Source of the DNA: Agrostemma githago
Lineage: Eukaryota > Streptophyta > Magnoliopsida > Caryophyllales > Caryophyllaceae
Length of the DNA: 64,000 nucleotides
Assembly (NCBI GenBank): GCA_958450325.1
Contig: OY288243.1
Span: forward strand, 40,651,378-40,715,377
Direction of reading: 5' to 3'
The notes beneath the pieces were generated by a model that worked only from the letters and a program-made list of their open reading frames with translations, ran no database searches and was not told the origin of the DNA. This document shows, in pieces, positions 35,205 to 46,478 of the stretch. Position numbers and translations under genes: made by a program. Position 1 is the stretch's first letter, and each line of letters starts with the position of its first letter.

Positions 35205-35330
35205 AGCTGGGCCACTCGATAGAGTACCCCACCCACTCGATCGAGTGGGCCTGTATAGAGCCCGACGGCTGACGCACTGGGTCACTCGACCGAGTCAGCT
35301 GGTTACTTGGTCGAGTAACCCTAACCGAGA
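35205..35330. repeat. Palindrome group upstream of the element C TATA box
   Basis: Five CTCGRYCGAGT-type motifs. One is a perfect 18-mer, CCCACTCGATCGAGTGGG, at 35,232-35,249. The group ends ~20 bp upstream of the TATA box. Confidence 0.85.
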
Positions 35331-36459
35331 TCTTAGGCTTGGCCTATATAAACACCCTCATGCACAACCTTTCAAACATCTTTTGACAATTTTTAAAAAC
35401 CCTAAAAGCAACTTTTTTGCCCTAATCAAACCCTAGACTTCACACAACTCAAAATCCTAATTCAAACCCTATTATACACCGAAACCCAAGCCCTAGCCTA
35501 GGAATCGAAACCCTAAACCTAGCTTTAGGAATCAAACACTCTAACCACCACAACTCAACCTCCATAAGCCTCGAAACTACCGTGTTAAAGCCGCGATTAC
35601 GAGTCCATACCGGGCACAAGAACATGTTGGTTGAGGATGCAAAACCCGTTTTCTTCCCTTCTCCTCCTCTTCTCGTCGTCTTCCTTTTCTCCTCGCGTCC
35701 TTATTTTCGTTTTATTTATTTTGTTCGTTGCGTCATAATATTGATAATACCATTAATATCAAAGCATTAAAATACTTATCAATTTATGTCGAATAAGAGG
35801 GATATCGGAATAAGAAAACACGAATATACAAGTGTACTGCACACAGCGTTGACGGTCGCTTATTTCGGTACCCCGACTATTTGATTATTAAGATAAGTTA
35901 ACTTAAACAATAATTCGTTATTATTTCGTCGGCATCATCTTTAACCTTGCATTCATCTATTCCTAAAGTCAATTTTCAAGAAGGGTCGGAACCCGTTGAC
36001 GCGGATCCGGCATCACAATCCCTAGGGATTTATTCCGATGCCGAAAAGCCGAGGGAACCAAGTCCTTCAATTCTAGCATAGTGTCAATCTCGTAGATTCG
36101 ATACTAATTCCCTAATTAGACGTCGAATCCAACGATCTAGTCATACGAATTAGCTAACGCGATTTCTATTGATGCTAAGATAATTGTCATTCAATTCATT
36201 AGAATTACGACATTATCAAACGCGGAGGAAATCTACTCATATCGCGATAGCTAGTCCACACGACTCAAAGCAATTTCTTTTTATTTTCACTCTAAGTATC
36301 CCATATCGATTCGGTAATCGAGTATGGAATACAACGAGCATATAACTTCAGAATTGAGCATAAATTCCACAATATTTATGCCCAATTCGTCAAATCATCC
36401 AAAATCAAAAGCAATTTCAAAGTCGAAATTTAAAATTGCAAACAAGCGTGATTCGTACA

Positions 36460-36805
36460 AGTGCCACTCGACCGAGTGCCTACGCTAATCGATCGAGTGA
36501 CATCACAAAAACCGAGACAGAATGTCTCTTATGACCTCCACTCGGTCGAGTGTCACAGTGACTCGGTCGAGTGGCAACGTACTCGGTCGAGTTGGTCAAT
36601 AACTCGGTCGAGTAGGGTCCATAACACGAAACAGAATGTTTCTACGACCTTTGCTCGGTCGAGTCTCACAGTGACTCGGTCGAGTGGCGACGTACTCAGT
36701 CGAGTTGGTCAATAACTCGGTCGAGTAGGGTCGTAAAATCCGGACATAACCTCTTTTTAGAGGTCCACTCGGTCGAGTCACACAGTGACTCGGTCGAGTG
36801 GCCCT
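36460..36805. repeat. Second palindrome group in the element C 5' LTR
   Basis: About twelve ACTCGGTCGAGT-type motifs, partly arranged in ~120-bp higher-order units (TGACTCGGTCGAGTGGC, then GTACTCGGTCGAGTTGG, then AATAACTCGGTCGAGTAGGG). Confidence 0.88.
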
Positions 36806-37591
36806 TAATCATGTCAAACCGTGAGTCCTACAATAGCATTCGAGTCTCGTTAATCGTTTTTCGTGACTTAAGTCAACACGTGCCTAATCTATCACGTGAA
36901 ACACCTTTTTCAAAACTGCGCATTAACTCATTTGCATCATTCTACATCATTCAATATTTGCATGAACCGTTATATCGTTACTAACGCGTTTATTGTTTCT
37001 CTTGTCGATTTTTTGGTTGCTTATTTTATTGTACTAAAATGAACCCACATGCTAAAAAACAACTTCGACGTTAATATTTTAGTTGCATTAAATCGGCATA
37101 GAAACCCTTTCAATTCATTCGCATGCTTAGGGAAAACAATCCTTGCATAAGCATTCTCACCGAATTACGAACGCGCGTATTAGAGAGTCAATCAATATCC
37201 TAGTAGAGACCGCTAGTGCGGGCGGGGTTGGGTGTTCTTCGTGGGCTTCCCACCACGTACCCTCACCCTTTACTTAGAACCTTGGTTTCCGGATGCCCGA
37301 AACTGTTAGCGCATGAGAGTCATTCAGTACACGATAACCGGTAGTGACGGTATCGGTATCAAATGCTAAGGGATGAGCCCAATAAACTCTAATATCGGAA
37401 ATGGGCCGTATTTTGTATACGGCCTACTACGACATAGAGTGGGTTCGAACGGGCCCGAACTCCCACAAAGTTCGGTGGCGACTCCACTTCGATTTAAATT
37501 TCCATTCGATCTGTTTTCATATGGAGATTCATTCGCCTCCCCAAACCCGCGCGTGGCCGCGTCGGGGTGGACCTATGTCATGTCCACAATT

Positions 37592-37608
37592 TGGCGACTC
37601 CGCTGGGG
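37592..37608 (+). promoter_or_regulatory. Primer-binding site of element C
   Basis: TGGCGACTCCGCTGGGG, the tRNA-Arg-type PBS of Ogre elements, directly after the 5' LTR. A second copy of its first ten bases lies inside the LTR at 37,476-37,485. Confidence 0.88.
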
Positions 37609-38677
37609 ATTAACTGATGCGTGACTTACCATCGGCATCCTCAGGGTGAAACTCGAATAGAAATCATTTGACTAGTACAATACGCGTTTTAGTTTTACGG
37701 TTCATGCATAACCCATATTTTCTCGGGCCGGTACTGGTGACCGACGTCCCACTATACCATTGATGTACTCCAACATGGATATGTCAAAAGGTGTCCATAG
37801 TCGATTCGAGTGGGTTTCGCGGCATGTTCTAAGCTCAATTCGACTTAGAGAGTCCGTCCCGATCAACGTCTAGACTATGTACACTGGTATAGACCCTCTT
37901 AGACTGACCGAGACTTAGTGTAAAGCAGACATGGCGTCGTTATAATGCTTGTGTGACTACGTGCTATTTGGTTTCCGTGTCGTCTTCAAAAACTATCAAC
38001 CTTTCAAAAAAACACATCTTTTTCAAGATATTCAATTTTTTTTAAAACCCGGGTCGCATGCCGAATTTAGGACTTATGATTTTACGCAAAATAGCCTATT
38101 TTCTAGACGGTATGCCGCCCAATTCAAAACTCGAAAATGTTTTCGAATTTTCAAAAGCCGAGGCCCGATACACTTTCCGATTTTCTCGAAAAATCGGGCC
38201 TTTCCCCGAGTTTTCTCGGACTTTCCAAAAACCATCAATTTTCAAAACTTTCCTCTTCTTAGGACTTCCCGTATTTAGCAGTGTCGGGTCATGTCGTAAG
38301 TCGTCAAGGTCTTTAGCGTCGAAGCTCTGTCGATCTTACATCATGAGTTTCTTCCCCATCCCAGTCTGCCTTATTAGACTGAGGCAAGGCCCACCTACGT
38401 AGGACAAAGCCCTACAAAGGAGGGCCCGTTTACATAATCAAGTCAAAAGTCTGGGGATGTCTCACGTGAACCTTCCTTCGAACAGGACTAGGCCCACCCG
38501 CCGAATCCTAAGGAAGGCCCACACTTCACAAGTCACTCGTCTAGGTGTCTTTTTTTTTCGAGTCATCTCCTCTTTTAGTCTTGTTCGGGATGTACTTGCT
38601 ATTCCGGGATTCGGGCCAGTTTCTGATTACGCGGTGTTCTTATAGACAGGCCACCCGCAACCCGACATCAACGCAAA
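37609..38677 (+). other. Leader of element C
   Basis: 5' UTR without recognisable coding. Some Ogre elements have an ORF1 here. The frames at 37,949-38,402 are basic and Phe-rich and look like chance frames. Confidence 0.5.
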
Positions 38678-39861
38678 ATGGAAGAGTTGAAGGATGCCCT
38701 AGCCAAGATCGAGACTCAACTGAACTCCATCCAGGCTAGCCAAGCAACGTTAGACACCCGTTTGAGCGCCGTAGAAAAGACGACCCCTGTTGACGGGTCC
38801 GGGACCACTGGACCCATAGCTGAGCTCATCAGCGTTGTTCGCAGACTCGAGAAACAAGTTCATCTGTCAACGAGCAACTAGATCCACTCCGAAATTGCTC
38901 GTTCCTATTCACCCTTGAATGACGAGCTACCTGCTAACCTCAATCTTACGGGAATTCCTATGTTTGAGGGTACCGAAGACCCAGTCCACCACATCCGGGC
39001 TTTCAAAGACTTTATGGCGGTCAAGGGGGTAAAGTCCACCATGTTCACCCACCTTTTCCCTTCCTCTATAGAGAAGCATCCTAAGGCCTGGTATTATAGG
39101 CTCGATTCCAAGAAATACAAAACTTGGGACGATGTGGCAACCGAATTCGTCGGAACTACGCCGACAATACTGAAATCCAGACTACAATGTGTACTCTGGA
39201 GGTGATGGCCCAAGAGCCCAAAGAAGGTTTCACTAAATATCTACAAAGATGGCGGGCCGAAAGCGTAAAACTGGTCGACAAGCCCAGTGAGAAGGTCCTA
39301 GTAGAAGCTTTTGTCAAGAACCTTCTCCCATCCTACCGGGTCCATCTCCGGTATGCTGTTATTCCCAATTTTGCTACCCTAACTGAAATGGGTACAAGGA
39401 TCGAGGACGACCTAAGGTTAGAGAGCCTGACTAAGGCCTCTACCAAAGGCTACCAAGGGGCAAGCTCATCCACGAGCAAGCCCACACCTGCAGCTGCAAC
39501 TCGCAGCATCTTTGATGAGGTAAACCTGCTTGACACCTCATCCAAAAAGAATAAACCAAATCGGGTATTCACAAATATAGGGACTACATATACTTATGCC
39601 TTACAAAGGCTATCTTCAAAGGGTCTGATCCAACGGATAGGCCCGATGCCCGAGCTTCCAGTAGAAAAGAGGCCCAAAAGCTATAACGCCCAAGACTACT
39701 GCCAATATCATCGTGGTAATGGGCATAATACTGAAAAGTGTTGGAAACTGAAGCATCTGATCCAGGATCTGATCGAGAGCGGGGAAATCCGTTGCCCGGA
39801 GACAAGCCGAGCAACAAAGATAATCCGTTCAGTGCCCACGCAATATTCACCGGTGAGGTAA
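38678..39861 (+). pseudogene. Gag of element C
   Basis: Start ATG at 38,678. The first 67 residues are a coiled coil (LKDALAKIETQLNSIQASQ) ended by TAG at 38,879-38,881. The frame resumes at 38,915 with the capsid (GTEDPVHHIRAFKDFMAVKG, then AWYYRLDSKKYKTWDD). After a frameshift near 39,165 it continues in another frame to 39,861 with FTKYLQRWRAESVKL and the knuckle-like CQYHRGNGHNTEKC, then KHLIQDLIESGEI. The missing Cys/His spacing is typical of Tat Gag. Its role is particle formation. Confidence 0.85.
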
Positions 39862-40712
39862 TCGACTGTTCTCACCTCATCTCCCCCTATATCCCACAAG
39901 TTAACGGGATATGGTTTGATGACGAGGATGACGTGTACTTAACCAAAGGGGAAGCTGTCCCCATCACCCTTGAAGAGGTTCGAAAGGCTAAATCCAAAGC
40001 CTTAGCCACCAACCACCTCGCCACAGCTGGGCGCTCTATTCACACATCCGTCACTGAACCTGCCAGGACAGAATCTACCTCTGAAGAGACAAGCACTGAC
40101 ACGGCTCTGGTCCAAAAAATGAAAAGGGTTCGAGCTGATCTAACCATATGGAAATTACTGGTTAGCTCACAAGCTCATCGGGAAGCACTGACTAAGGCTC
40201 TCGACGAAATCAAGGTCGACTCACAGGTTACCCCTACTGAAATGGTAGCCACTATCATGCCTTATCTCATAGGCAATTCCAAGGAAGAAGGCCCACTCAT
40301 CACCTTCTCCGAGTCTGATCTGCCAGCGTTCGGGTCCAATTATAATCTGGCCCTATACATTACGGTCATTTGCCGAGGGAAATACCTCCCAATGACCCTT
40401 ATTGACGATGGGTCCGCTATGAATGTCCTACCTCTAAGGACCGCTAAAGCTCTCGGCATCACCGATGCCGACTACCTCCCGACAGCACAGACTATCCAAG
40501 CTTTCGACGGAAGCCCAAAGCCGGTGGCCGGGGCCGTCAAGTTAACAATAATAACGGGCCCAATCGAGAAAGAGTTGGAGTTTCAGGTGATTGATGTCAC
40601 CTCATCCTCTAATTTACTACTAGAAAGGCCTTGGATTCATGCAGTCAGGCCGTCTCCTCCACTCTCCACCGAAAAGTTAAGATGCCGCTCCGGGACGGCA
40701 TCATCACACTAG
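39738..40712 (+). pseudogene. Aspartic protease region of element C
   Basis: The frame +1 to gag begins to read pol from about 39,790 (GDKPSNKDNPFSAHA). Next comes a long acidic linker. The retropepsin core is PMTLIDDGSAMNVLPLRTAK, with D-D-G at the catalytic place instead of D-S/T-G (Tat elements often show D-N-G here). LTIITGPIEKELEFQVIDV is the flap side and NLLLERPWIHAV the conserved end. A frameshift near 40,650 moves the frame before RT. Confidence 0.8.
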
Positions 40713-40780
40713 AGGCTACTCCTATTACCGTGGCAAGCTGCAATGCTGCGGTCTGGGCTGACCCATGAGGATTTGACTTC

Positions 40781-43143
40781 ATGGGCATGATCGAAGAAGA
40801 GTATCTCTTTAGGCCCTACTTCACAACTAGCATCGACACGATGCTACAAAACCTAAGCTATCTACCGGGAGCTACCTCAAGGCCGTATCTCCCAGCCGGA
40901 AAAATCATTGAGGTCCTAAATGATGGCGAATCACATTTCGGATTGGGGTATGCTATAACCCCGGAAAACATGGTTCGGGCAGGTATTCACAAGGCCATCG
41001 ACATTATCAAGGGTACTTACATTGGCCCTTATAGCCCGAAGTTAATTGACTACTTCGTCACTCCAGTCTTCAGAGCTATCCAAGTGGGCCTCTACCAACC
41101 CACTATCACATATCCCGAGACCAAAACGGCTCGGGAGTGCAATTTCATCCCCGAGGATATATTTGCCCTCGTTCAAGACGAGTCCAAGGAAGGGGAAAAC
41201 AACTCTGAGCCCGTGCTGGGGCTCCTATTTGGAGAAGACAAGGCTGTCCCCGCTCCGAAGGATGATCTGGTCAATCTGATCCTTCGCAGCAATCGGTTTG
41301 ACCCAACAAAGCTGATCACCGAAGTTGGTGCAGACACAGGAAAAAGGGCCTGGAAGAAGACCATCAAGTGGACCGACAGTCAAGGACGGGTCTACAAACT
41401 GACCACCGGCGAGGGAGATATGTCGGATACCGAGTTAGAGTCTGAGTCAGAGTCGGAGTCTAAGGCCGAGTCTAGAGGGTCTGGTGCTAAAGTCGAGTCT
41501 GTACCCCCTCTTCCCTTATCCACTGAGGTCTCGGGGCCTGTCCCAAGACCTCTCCCTATCCCGCCACTGACCAACGATCAGATGGCCGCTCATTTCGAGC
41601 TTTTCACAAAATTCACCATTAATAATAATAACGAAAATCGTTCTGCTTACGACTTGTCTTATTTCCAAAATTTTCTCAATCTCAAAGATTTTATATGCAA
41701 TGACATTGAGAAACCCGACGAACAGGTACCTCTACCTCCACATCTGATCGAGCAGCTCGAACAAAGGGAGTCCCGAGATCCGGTAATCGAAGAAACCGAG
41801 TCCGTCAATGTGGGAACCACTTTAGAGCCCCAGATGCTTAAGTTGGGCCTATCCTTAGATCCAGAAGAGAGAAAACGATTCACAGACCTCCTCCAAGAGC
41901 TCAAGGGCGTTTTCGCATGGTCCAACAAGGACATGCCGCGTATAGATCGGGAAATAGCGGAACACCGTATACCCATCAAAGATGGGTGTAAACCGGTAAA
42001 GCAAAAACTCTGAAGGATGAAGCCCGAATGGTCTCTCAAGGTCAAAGAAGAGGTAGACAAACAATTCAAAGCAGGCTTTATACAAGTGTCTGAATATCCA
42101 GACTGGGCTGCAAACATCGTGCCGGTGCCCAAGAAGGACGGCAAGGTGCGGGTATGCGTGGATTTTTGAGACCTCAACAAGGCTATCCCAAAAGACGATT
42201 TTCCGTTACCACACATTGACATACTGGTGGATAACACGGCTGATCATGCCCTTCTATCATTCATGGACGGGTATGCCGGATACAATCAGATTAAAATGGC
42301 AGAAGATGACATGAGTAAGACCACCTTCATTGCCGGGGCCACTTATCATGCCCTTGGGGTACTTACTATTACACTGTTATGCCATTTGGGCTCATCAACG
42401 CTGGGGCCACTTATCAACGGACCGCCACTACTTTACTACATGACATGATGCATAGAGAAGTGGAGGTTTATGTGGACGACATGATGGTTATGTCCAAAGA
42501 TCGAAGCGGGCACATTGTGGCCCTACGAAAATTCTTCACCCGACTGCGCAAATACAACATGAGACTAAACCCTCAAAAGTGCAGTTTCGGGGTAACATCG
42601 GGCAAATTACTGGGCCATATCGTTAGCCAACGCGACATCGAGGTCGACCCAGCAAAAATCAAAGCCATCACCGAGATGCAACCACCCAAGACCGAAAAAG
42701 AAATACGGGGGTTTCTCGGGAAAGTCCAATACATCAGCCGGTTCATTTCAAAATTAACCATGGTATGTGAGCCCATTTTCAAGAAACTGAAGATCGGAGA
42801 ACGGGTACTGTGGGGCGATAAATGTCAAACGGCTTTTGACAAAATCAAGGAGATACTGTCTGCTCCGCCGGTATTAATGCCACCTCAACCCGGTTTGCCT
42901 TTGTCGTTATACCTAACAACGACCGAGACAGCCATGGGGGCTATGCTGGCCCAGACAGCCGATTCAGAAGAACGGGCTATTTACTACATCAGTAAAAAGT
43001 TCCTCGAATATGAATGCAAATACACAATGCTCGAAAAGACGTGCCTAGCGTTGGTTTGGGCCACTAAGAAGCTCCGACATTACATGCTTAGTCATGAGGT
43101 ACACGTATTATCCAAAAATGGATCCTATCAAGTACCTGTTTGA
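40781..43143 (+). pseudogene. Reverse transcriptase and first RNase H of element C
   Basis: After TGA at 40,766-40,768 the frame runs to 42,013. It has a Tat-type spacer including an acidic SESESESK repeat, then GVFAWSNKDMPRID and EHRIPIKDGCKPVKQKL, with TGA at 42,011. The RT continues with EYPDWAANIVPVPKKDGKVR, TGA at 42,167 inside the CVDF-DLNKAIPKDDFPLP motif, SFMDGYAGYNQIKM and, after a frameshift near 42,360, MPFGLINAGATYQR and the catalytic YVDDMMVMSK. RNase H 1 follows: TTTETAMGAMLAQ, YYISKKFLEYE, LEKTCLALVWATKKLRHYM. A frameshift near 43,100 moves to the next segment. Confidence 0.92.
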
Positions 43144-43822
43144 GAAGCCCATCCTCAACGGTAGGATGTCCAGATGGACTTTAATGTTATCTGAGTTTGA
43201 CCTCAAGTTCGTACCATTAAAGGCCATCAAAGGCCGAGTAGTAGCCGAGTTCCTCGCCGATAGCCCGATATCTGAAGAGGACCACACCGACACTTGGGCT
43301 TGTCCTGATGAAGACATATTCCATACTGACACCGAAACATGGGATTTGTATTTTGATGGAGCATCCAACTTTCGAGGATTCGGGGTCGGAATCCTGCTAA
43401 TTTCACCACGAGGGGAACACACTCCCTTATCCATCAAATTGGACTTTGACGTGACCAATAACGCAGCCGAATACGAAGCATGTATTCACGGGTTGCAAGC
43501 TGTCGCTGATTTAGAGGTAACAAACCTCCGGGTCCACGTTGATTCATCGTTGGTCATCAATCAAGCTCTACAAAAATGGAAAACTCGGAACGCCAATCTC
43601 GTAGCTTACCAAGCACGGGTAAGGGTTCTAGAGAAACAATTCCAAAAGGTAGAATACATTTATTTGCCCCGGGAAGAAAATCAATTCGCAGATGCACTTT
43701 CCAAATTAGCATCTCTACTGAACATCCCGGATCACCTGACCAGCATGCCGATCTGTGTCGAAAGACGGTCCGAGCCGGTGTATGTACACGCCATCCAAGA
43801 CATCGAACTAGCCAACCCATAA
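43094..43822 (+). pseudogene. Second RNase H of element C
   Basis: Begins MDPIKYLFEKPILNGRMSRW. The archaeal-type RNase H has YFDGASNFRGFGVGILLISP (first Asp), NNAAEYEACIHGLQAV (Glu), VHVDSSLVINQ (Asp) and ENQFADALSKLASL (Asp). All four catalytic acids are visible, so this domain itself is intact. It ends at TAA 43,820-43,822; the same frame reads on into integrase. Confidence 0.9.
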
Positions 43823-45076
43823 CCTTGGTATCAGTCAGTTCTAATTTACTTGGCAACGGGAGAGTATCCCCCGGGAACTAAAAACCGGGCCAAGAAAACT
43901 CTGTGGAGATTGGCAACCCAATTCGTTGGCGCGGACGACGGGCAATTGTACAAGAAGACGGCACAGGGGGCTCTCCTCCTATGCATCGACAAAATACAAG
44001 CCGAAAAGGTTATGGCCGAAGTACACGACGGTGAAAACGGTCCGCATATGAACGCCCATATGCTAGCCCGAAATATCATGAGACTCGGGTATTATTGGAA
44101 TACCATGGAAACAGACTTTCAGTTATATGTCAAACACTGCCATTACTGTCAGATCTTTGCCAATGTACAGCATATGCCATCTTCCCTCTTATATACCATG
44201 ACATCACCATGGCCATTTTCGACATGGGGTATAGACATAATTGGAAAGGTGCATCCTTCCGGGACGGAAGGTCATTGCTTCATTTTGGTGGCCATCGACT
44301 ACTTCACCAAATGGGTCGAAGCGGAGTCATACCGTGTCTTGAACGCCAAGCACGTGGCCAAATTTATCCAGAATAAGATCATATGCCGGTATGGGATCCC
44401 TCACGAATTCATCAGTGATCACGGCACCCACTTTCAAGCTGAAACTGCCGCATTGCTGGCAAAATACAAAATTCAAAGGCATACATCTTCCCCTTACCGA
44501 CCTCAAACAAATGGAGCGGTAGAAGCGGCCAATGAAACAATTGTCACCATACTTAAAAAGATGGCTAAGAATTACCGAGACTGGCCTGATAAAATACCCT
44601 TTGCCCTATGGGGATATCGAACCTCGATCCGCACCGCGACCGGAGCAACCCTGTATTACTTGACATACGGCATGGAAGCGGTCCAACCAGTCGAGCTAGA
44701 AGTGTCATCCCTCAGGATTTTACTTAAAAGCCAAGTACCTGAAGCAGATTAGGTCCAAGCCCGATACGATTCACTAGTCCTTTTAGACGAACGGCGATCA
44801 CGGGCCCTCAACAATATTCAGATATATCAAAAGAGGATCCAACGAGCTTTCAATAAAAGGGTTAGGCCCAAAAACATCAAAGAAGGGGATCTGGTCCTAA
44901 AATTGGTTCGTGCCTTACTACCGGTTGACCCAAGGGGTAAATTCAAACCCAACTGGGCTGGACCATACCTAGTCAAGAAGGTCCTATCAGAAGGACCGGT
45001 GATGCTGACAGACTTGGACGGGAACGAATTTTTCAACCCAACCAACTTGGACCAGCTGAAGCGCTATTACCCATAA
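43823..45076 (+). pseudogene. Integrase of element C
   Basis: The in-frame text after the TAA at 43,820 leads into the zinc module (HDGENGPHMNAH, CHYC), then the core: WGIDIIGKVH (Asp), FISDHGTHF (Asp) and NGAVEAANETI (Glu), giving D-D-35-E spacing. The C-terminal part after TAG at 44,750-44,752 has RRSRALNNIQIYQKRI, EGDLVLKLV and KPNWAGPYLVKKVL and ends at TAA 45,074-45,076. All catalytic residues are present; only the flanking nonsense codons break the polyprotein. Confidence 0.92.
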
Positions 45077-45470
45077 ACCCCATCTCAATGTCATTTGCAA
45101 AAATTTATAAAAATTTGTCTTTTTATAAATTTTCAAAAATTATAGAAAAGTCAATAAGCTAGGATTAATTATTATACTGTCGCACATCTCGAATTAATGA
45201 TCTTGATGTATTTCGAAAATTGCAAAAATCAATCAAATCAAATTTTTGAACTACGTTTGGTTTGATTCCGCTAATCGTGGATACGTAGGCAACCCCTCAA
45301 AAGGGTACAACCATTGCAATAAACGAAAGACGGGAATGGTATTCTTTAATACGTCTTTATTAAACCGATGAACTCGGGAATTGCAAAAAAAGAAAAAAAA
45401 ATAAACGGCAAACCACAAAAAAAATCACACCAAAAAATAATAATAATATCTAAATAATAAAACAAGGAGA

Positions 45471-45896
45471 CTAATATCCCGGCATCTTGCCCTTTCCCTT
45501 GTCCTTAGGGTCGCGCGGAGCCCGAGGTCGCCGGGGCGGGGACGAATGTTCCCGGATCACAAGGGGAACCTCTTTAGCTCGAACCCATTTCTTTGATAAG
45601 GGGTCTTCGGCAACGGTCTCCGGTCCAAGTCGAGCCCGCACGTGCTCGGGTAGTCTATCCCGTGAGCCAAGTTGGTCCTGCATGGGTAGCTTTGGGCCTA
45701 GTCTCCTTCCCAAGTCAGTCTGGGGGCTCACCTTCCCCCAAGCACCTTTAGTACTGGACCCTCCAGCGTGGGTCTTGGTCTTCTTCTTCTGCCCTGACAT
45801 AAGACGGACTAGGGTAGCAGGAGTATCTCCTTCGTCAAAAAAGCCCTTGTTGTCTTTAGCTTGTTTGCCTTCGCAGCAGGACGAAAGCTTCATCAA
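45471..45896 (-). CDS. Antisense extra ORF of element C (141 aa, possibly partial)
   Basis: An uninterrupted minus-strand frame inside the 3' UTR, opposite to pol. It starts MMKLSSCCEGKQAKD and ends RAPRDPKDKGKGKMPGY. It is basic and rich in Pro, Arg and Gly, with no fold recognised. The end resembles the antisense ORF of element B (RP-KK, DKGKEKMDK), and both occupy the same place between integrase and 3' LTR. Function is unknown. A chance frame is possible. Confidence 0.4.
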   Translation of the reverse strand: MMKLSSCCEGKQAKDNKGFFDEGDTPATLVRLMSGQKKKTKTHAGGSSTKGAWGKVSPQTDLGRRLGPKLPMQDQLGSRDRLPEHVRARLGPETVAEDPLSKKWVRAKEVPLVIREHSSPPRRPRAPRDPKDKGKGKMPGY

Positions 45897-45923
45897 CTTT
45901 CAGAGCAGCTCGGGCTTTTGTCT

Positions 45924-46087
45924 ATCTCATTTTGTTTCGTCCTAGGGGTCAGAGGCATCCCGAAAGACAGCTACTCGAGTGGAGACTGACACCCTCGAGT
46001 AGCTTATCTCATTTTGTTTGGTCCTAGGGGTTAGAGCATCCCCAAAGACAGCTGTTCGAGTGGAGACTAACGCCCTCGAACGTTTTA
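45924..46087. repeat. 82-bp tandem duplication in the element C 3' UTR
   Basis: ATCTCATTTTGTTT-GTCCTAGGGGT begins at 45,924 and again at 46,006. Each unit has AAAGACAGCT, GAGTGGAGACT and CCCTCGA. Confidence 0.85.
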
Positions 46088-46462
46088 TCAAGGGTTTACA
46101 AGCATCTCGAAAGGAACATTTGTTTAAATAAAGGCAAACACATAAGAGCGCTCTTTGCACGTACGCTTAATGCGTCACCGACACACTAAGAACATTTGAA
46201 AACTAAAATAAACCGTTTAAAATAAAACAAAGAAGACAGAGCGCGCTCACATAAAAAACCAAGAACGAGATATCAAGCAACGACCCGTGCCCAAGCAAGC
46301 AACCACAAACGAAGACGTCAGGTATGATTTTTAAGCTATGGTCGGCGAGCCTCAACACGTAGTCTACTGGACTTAAAACGACCCGACCAGACAGCCACCA
46401 GGTCGTAATCTTCGATTGACCTGGGCGGCTATACTTTGACTTTCGCCTTGTCCAGGCCTCAG

Positions 46463-46478
46463 TCAAAGTGGGGGCTTC
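46463..46478 (+). promoter_or_regulatory. Polypurine tract of element C
   Basis: CAAAGTGGGGGCTTC-type tract immediately before TGTAGACACC of the 3' LTR. Confidence 0.85.

Larger units (their letters stand above)
34824..37588 (+). repeat. 5' LTR of element C
   Basis: 2,765 bp, starting TGTAGACACC and ending TGTCCACA 3 nt before the PBS. TATATAAA at 35,345-35,352. Palindromes of the ACTCGATCGAGT type lie at 35,205-35,330 and 36,460-36,800. Confidence 0.85.
45077..46462 (+). other. 3' UTR of element C
   Basis: Holds the antisense ORF (45,471-45,896) and an 82-bp duplication. The block CGTAGGCAACCC...GGGTACAACC at 45,281-45,312 is shared, inverted, with 21,350-21,385 of element B. Confidence 0.6.

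Noticed and set aside
34533..37608. tRNA genes near the PBS sites
   Set aside because: Only the short primer-complementary stretch is present; there is no cloverleaf or A/B box arrangement.
37949..38402. Possible ORF1 in the leader of element C
   Set aside because: Two overlapping frames, Phe- and Lys-rich, without a recognisable domain. It cannot be told from chance, so it was left as leader.
40781..44752. Large antisense ORFs opposite pol of element C
   Set aside because: Shadow frames of the conserved pol coding. Only the ORF in the 3' UTR was kept because it has no coding on the other strand.
45471..45945. Plus-strand ORF opposite the antisense ORF of element C
   Set aside because: Shadow of the minus-strand frame, Ser/Pro-rich with no resemblance to any element protein.
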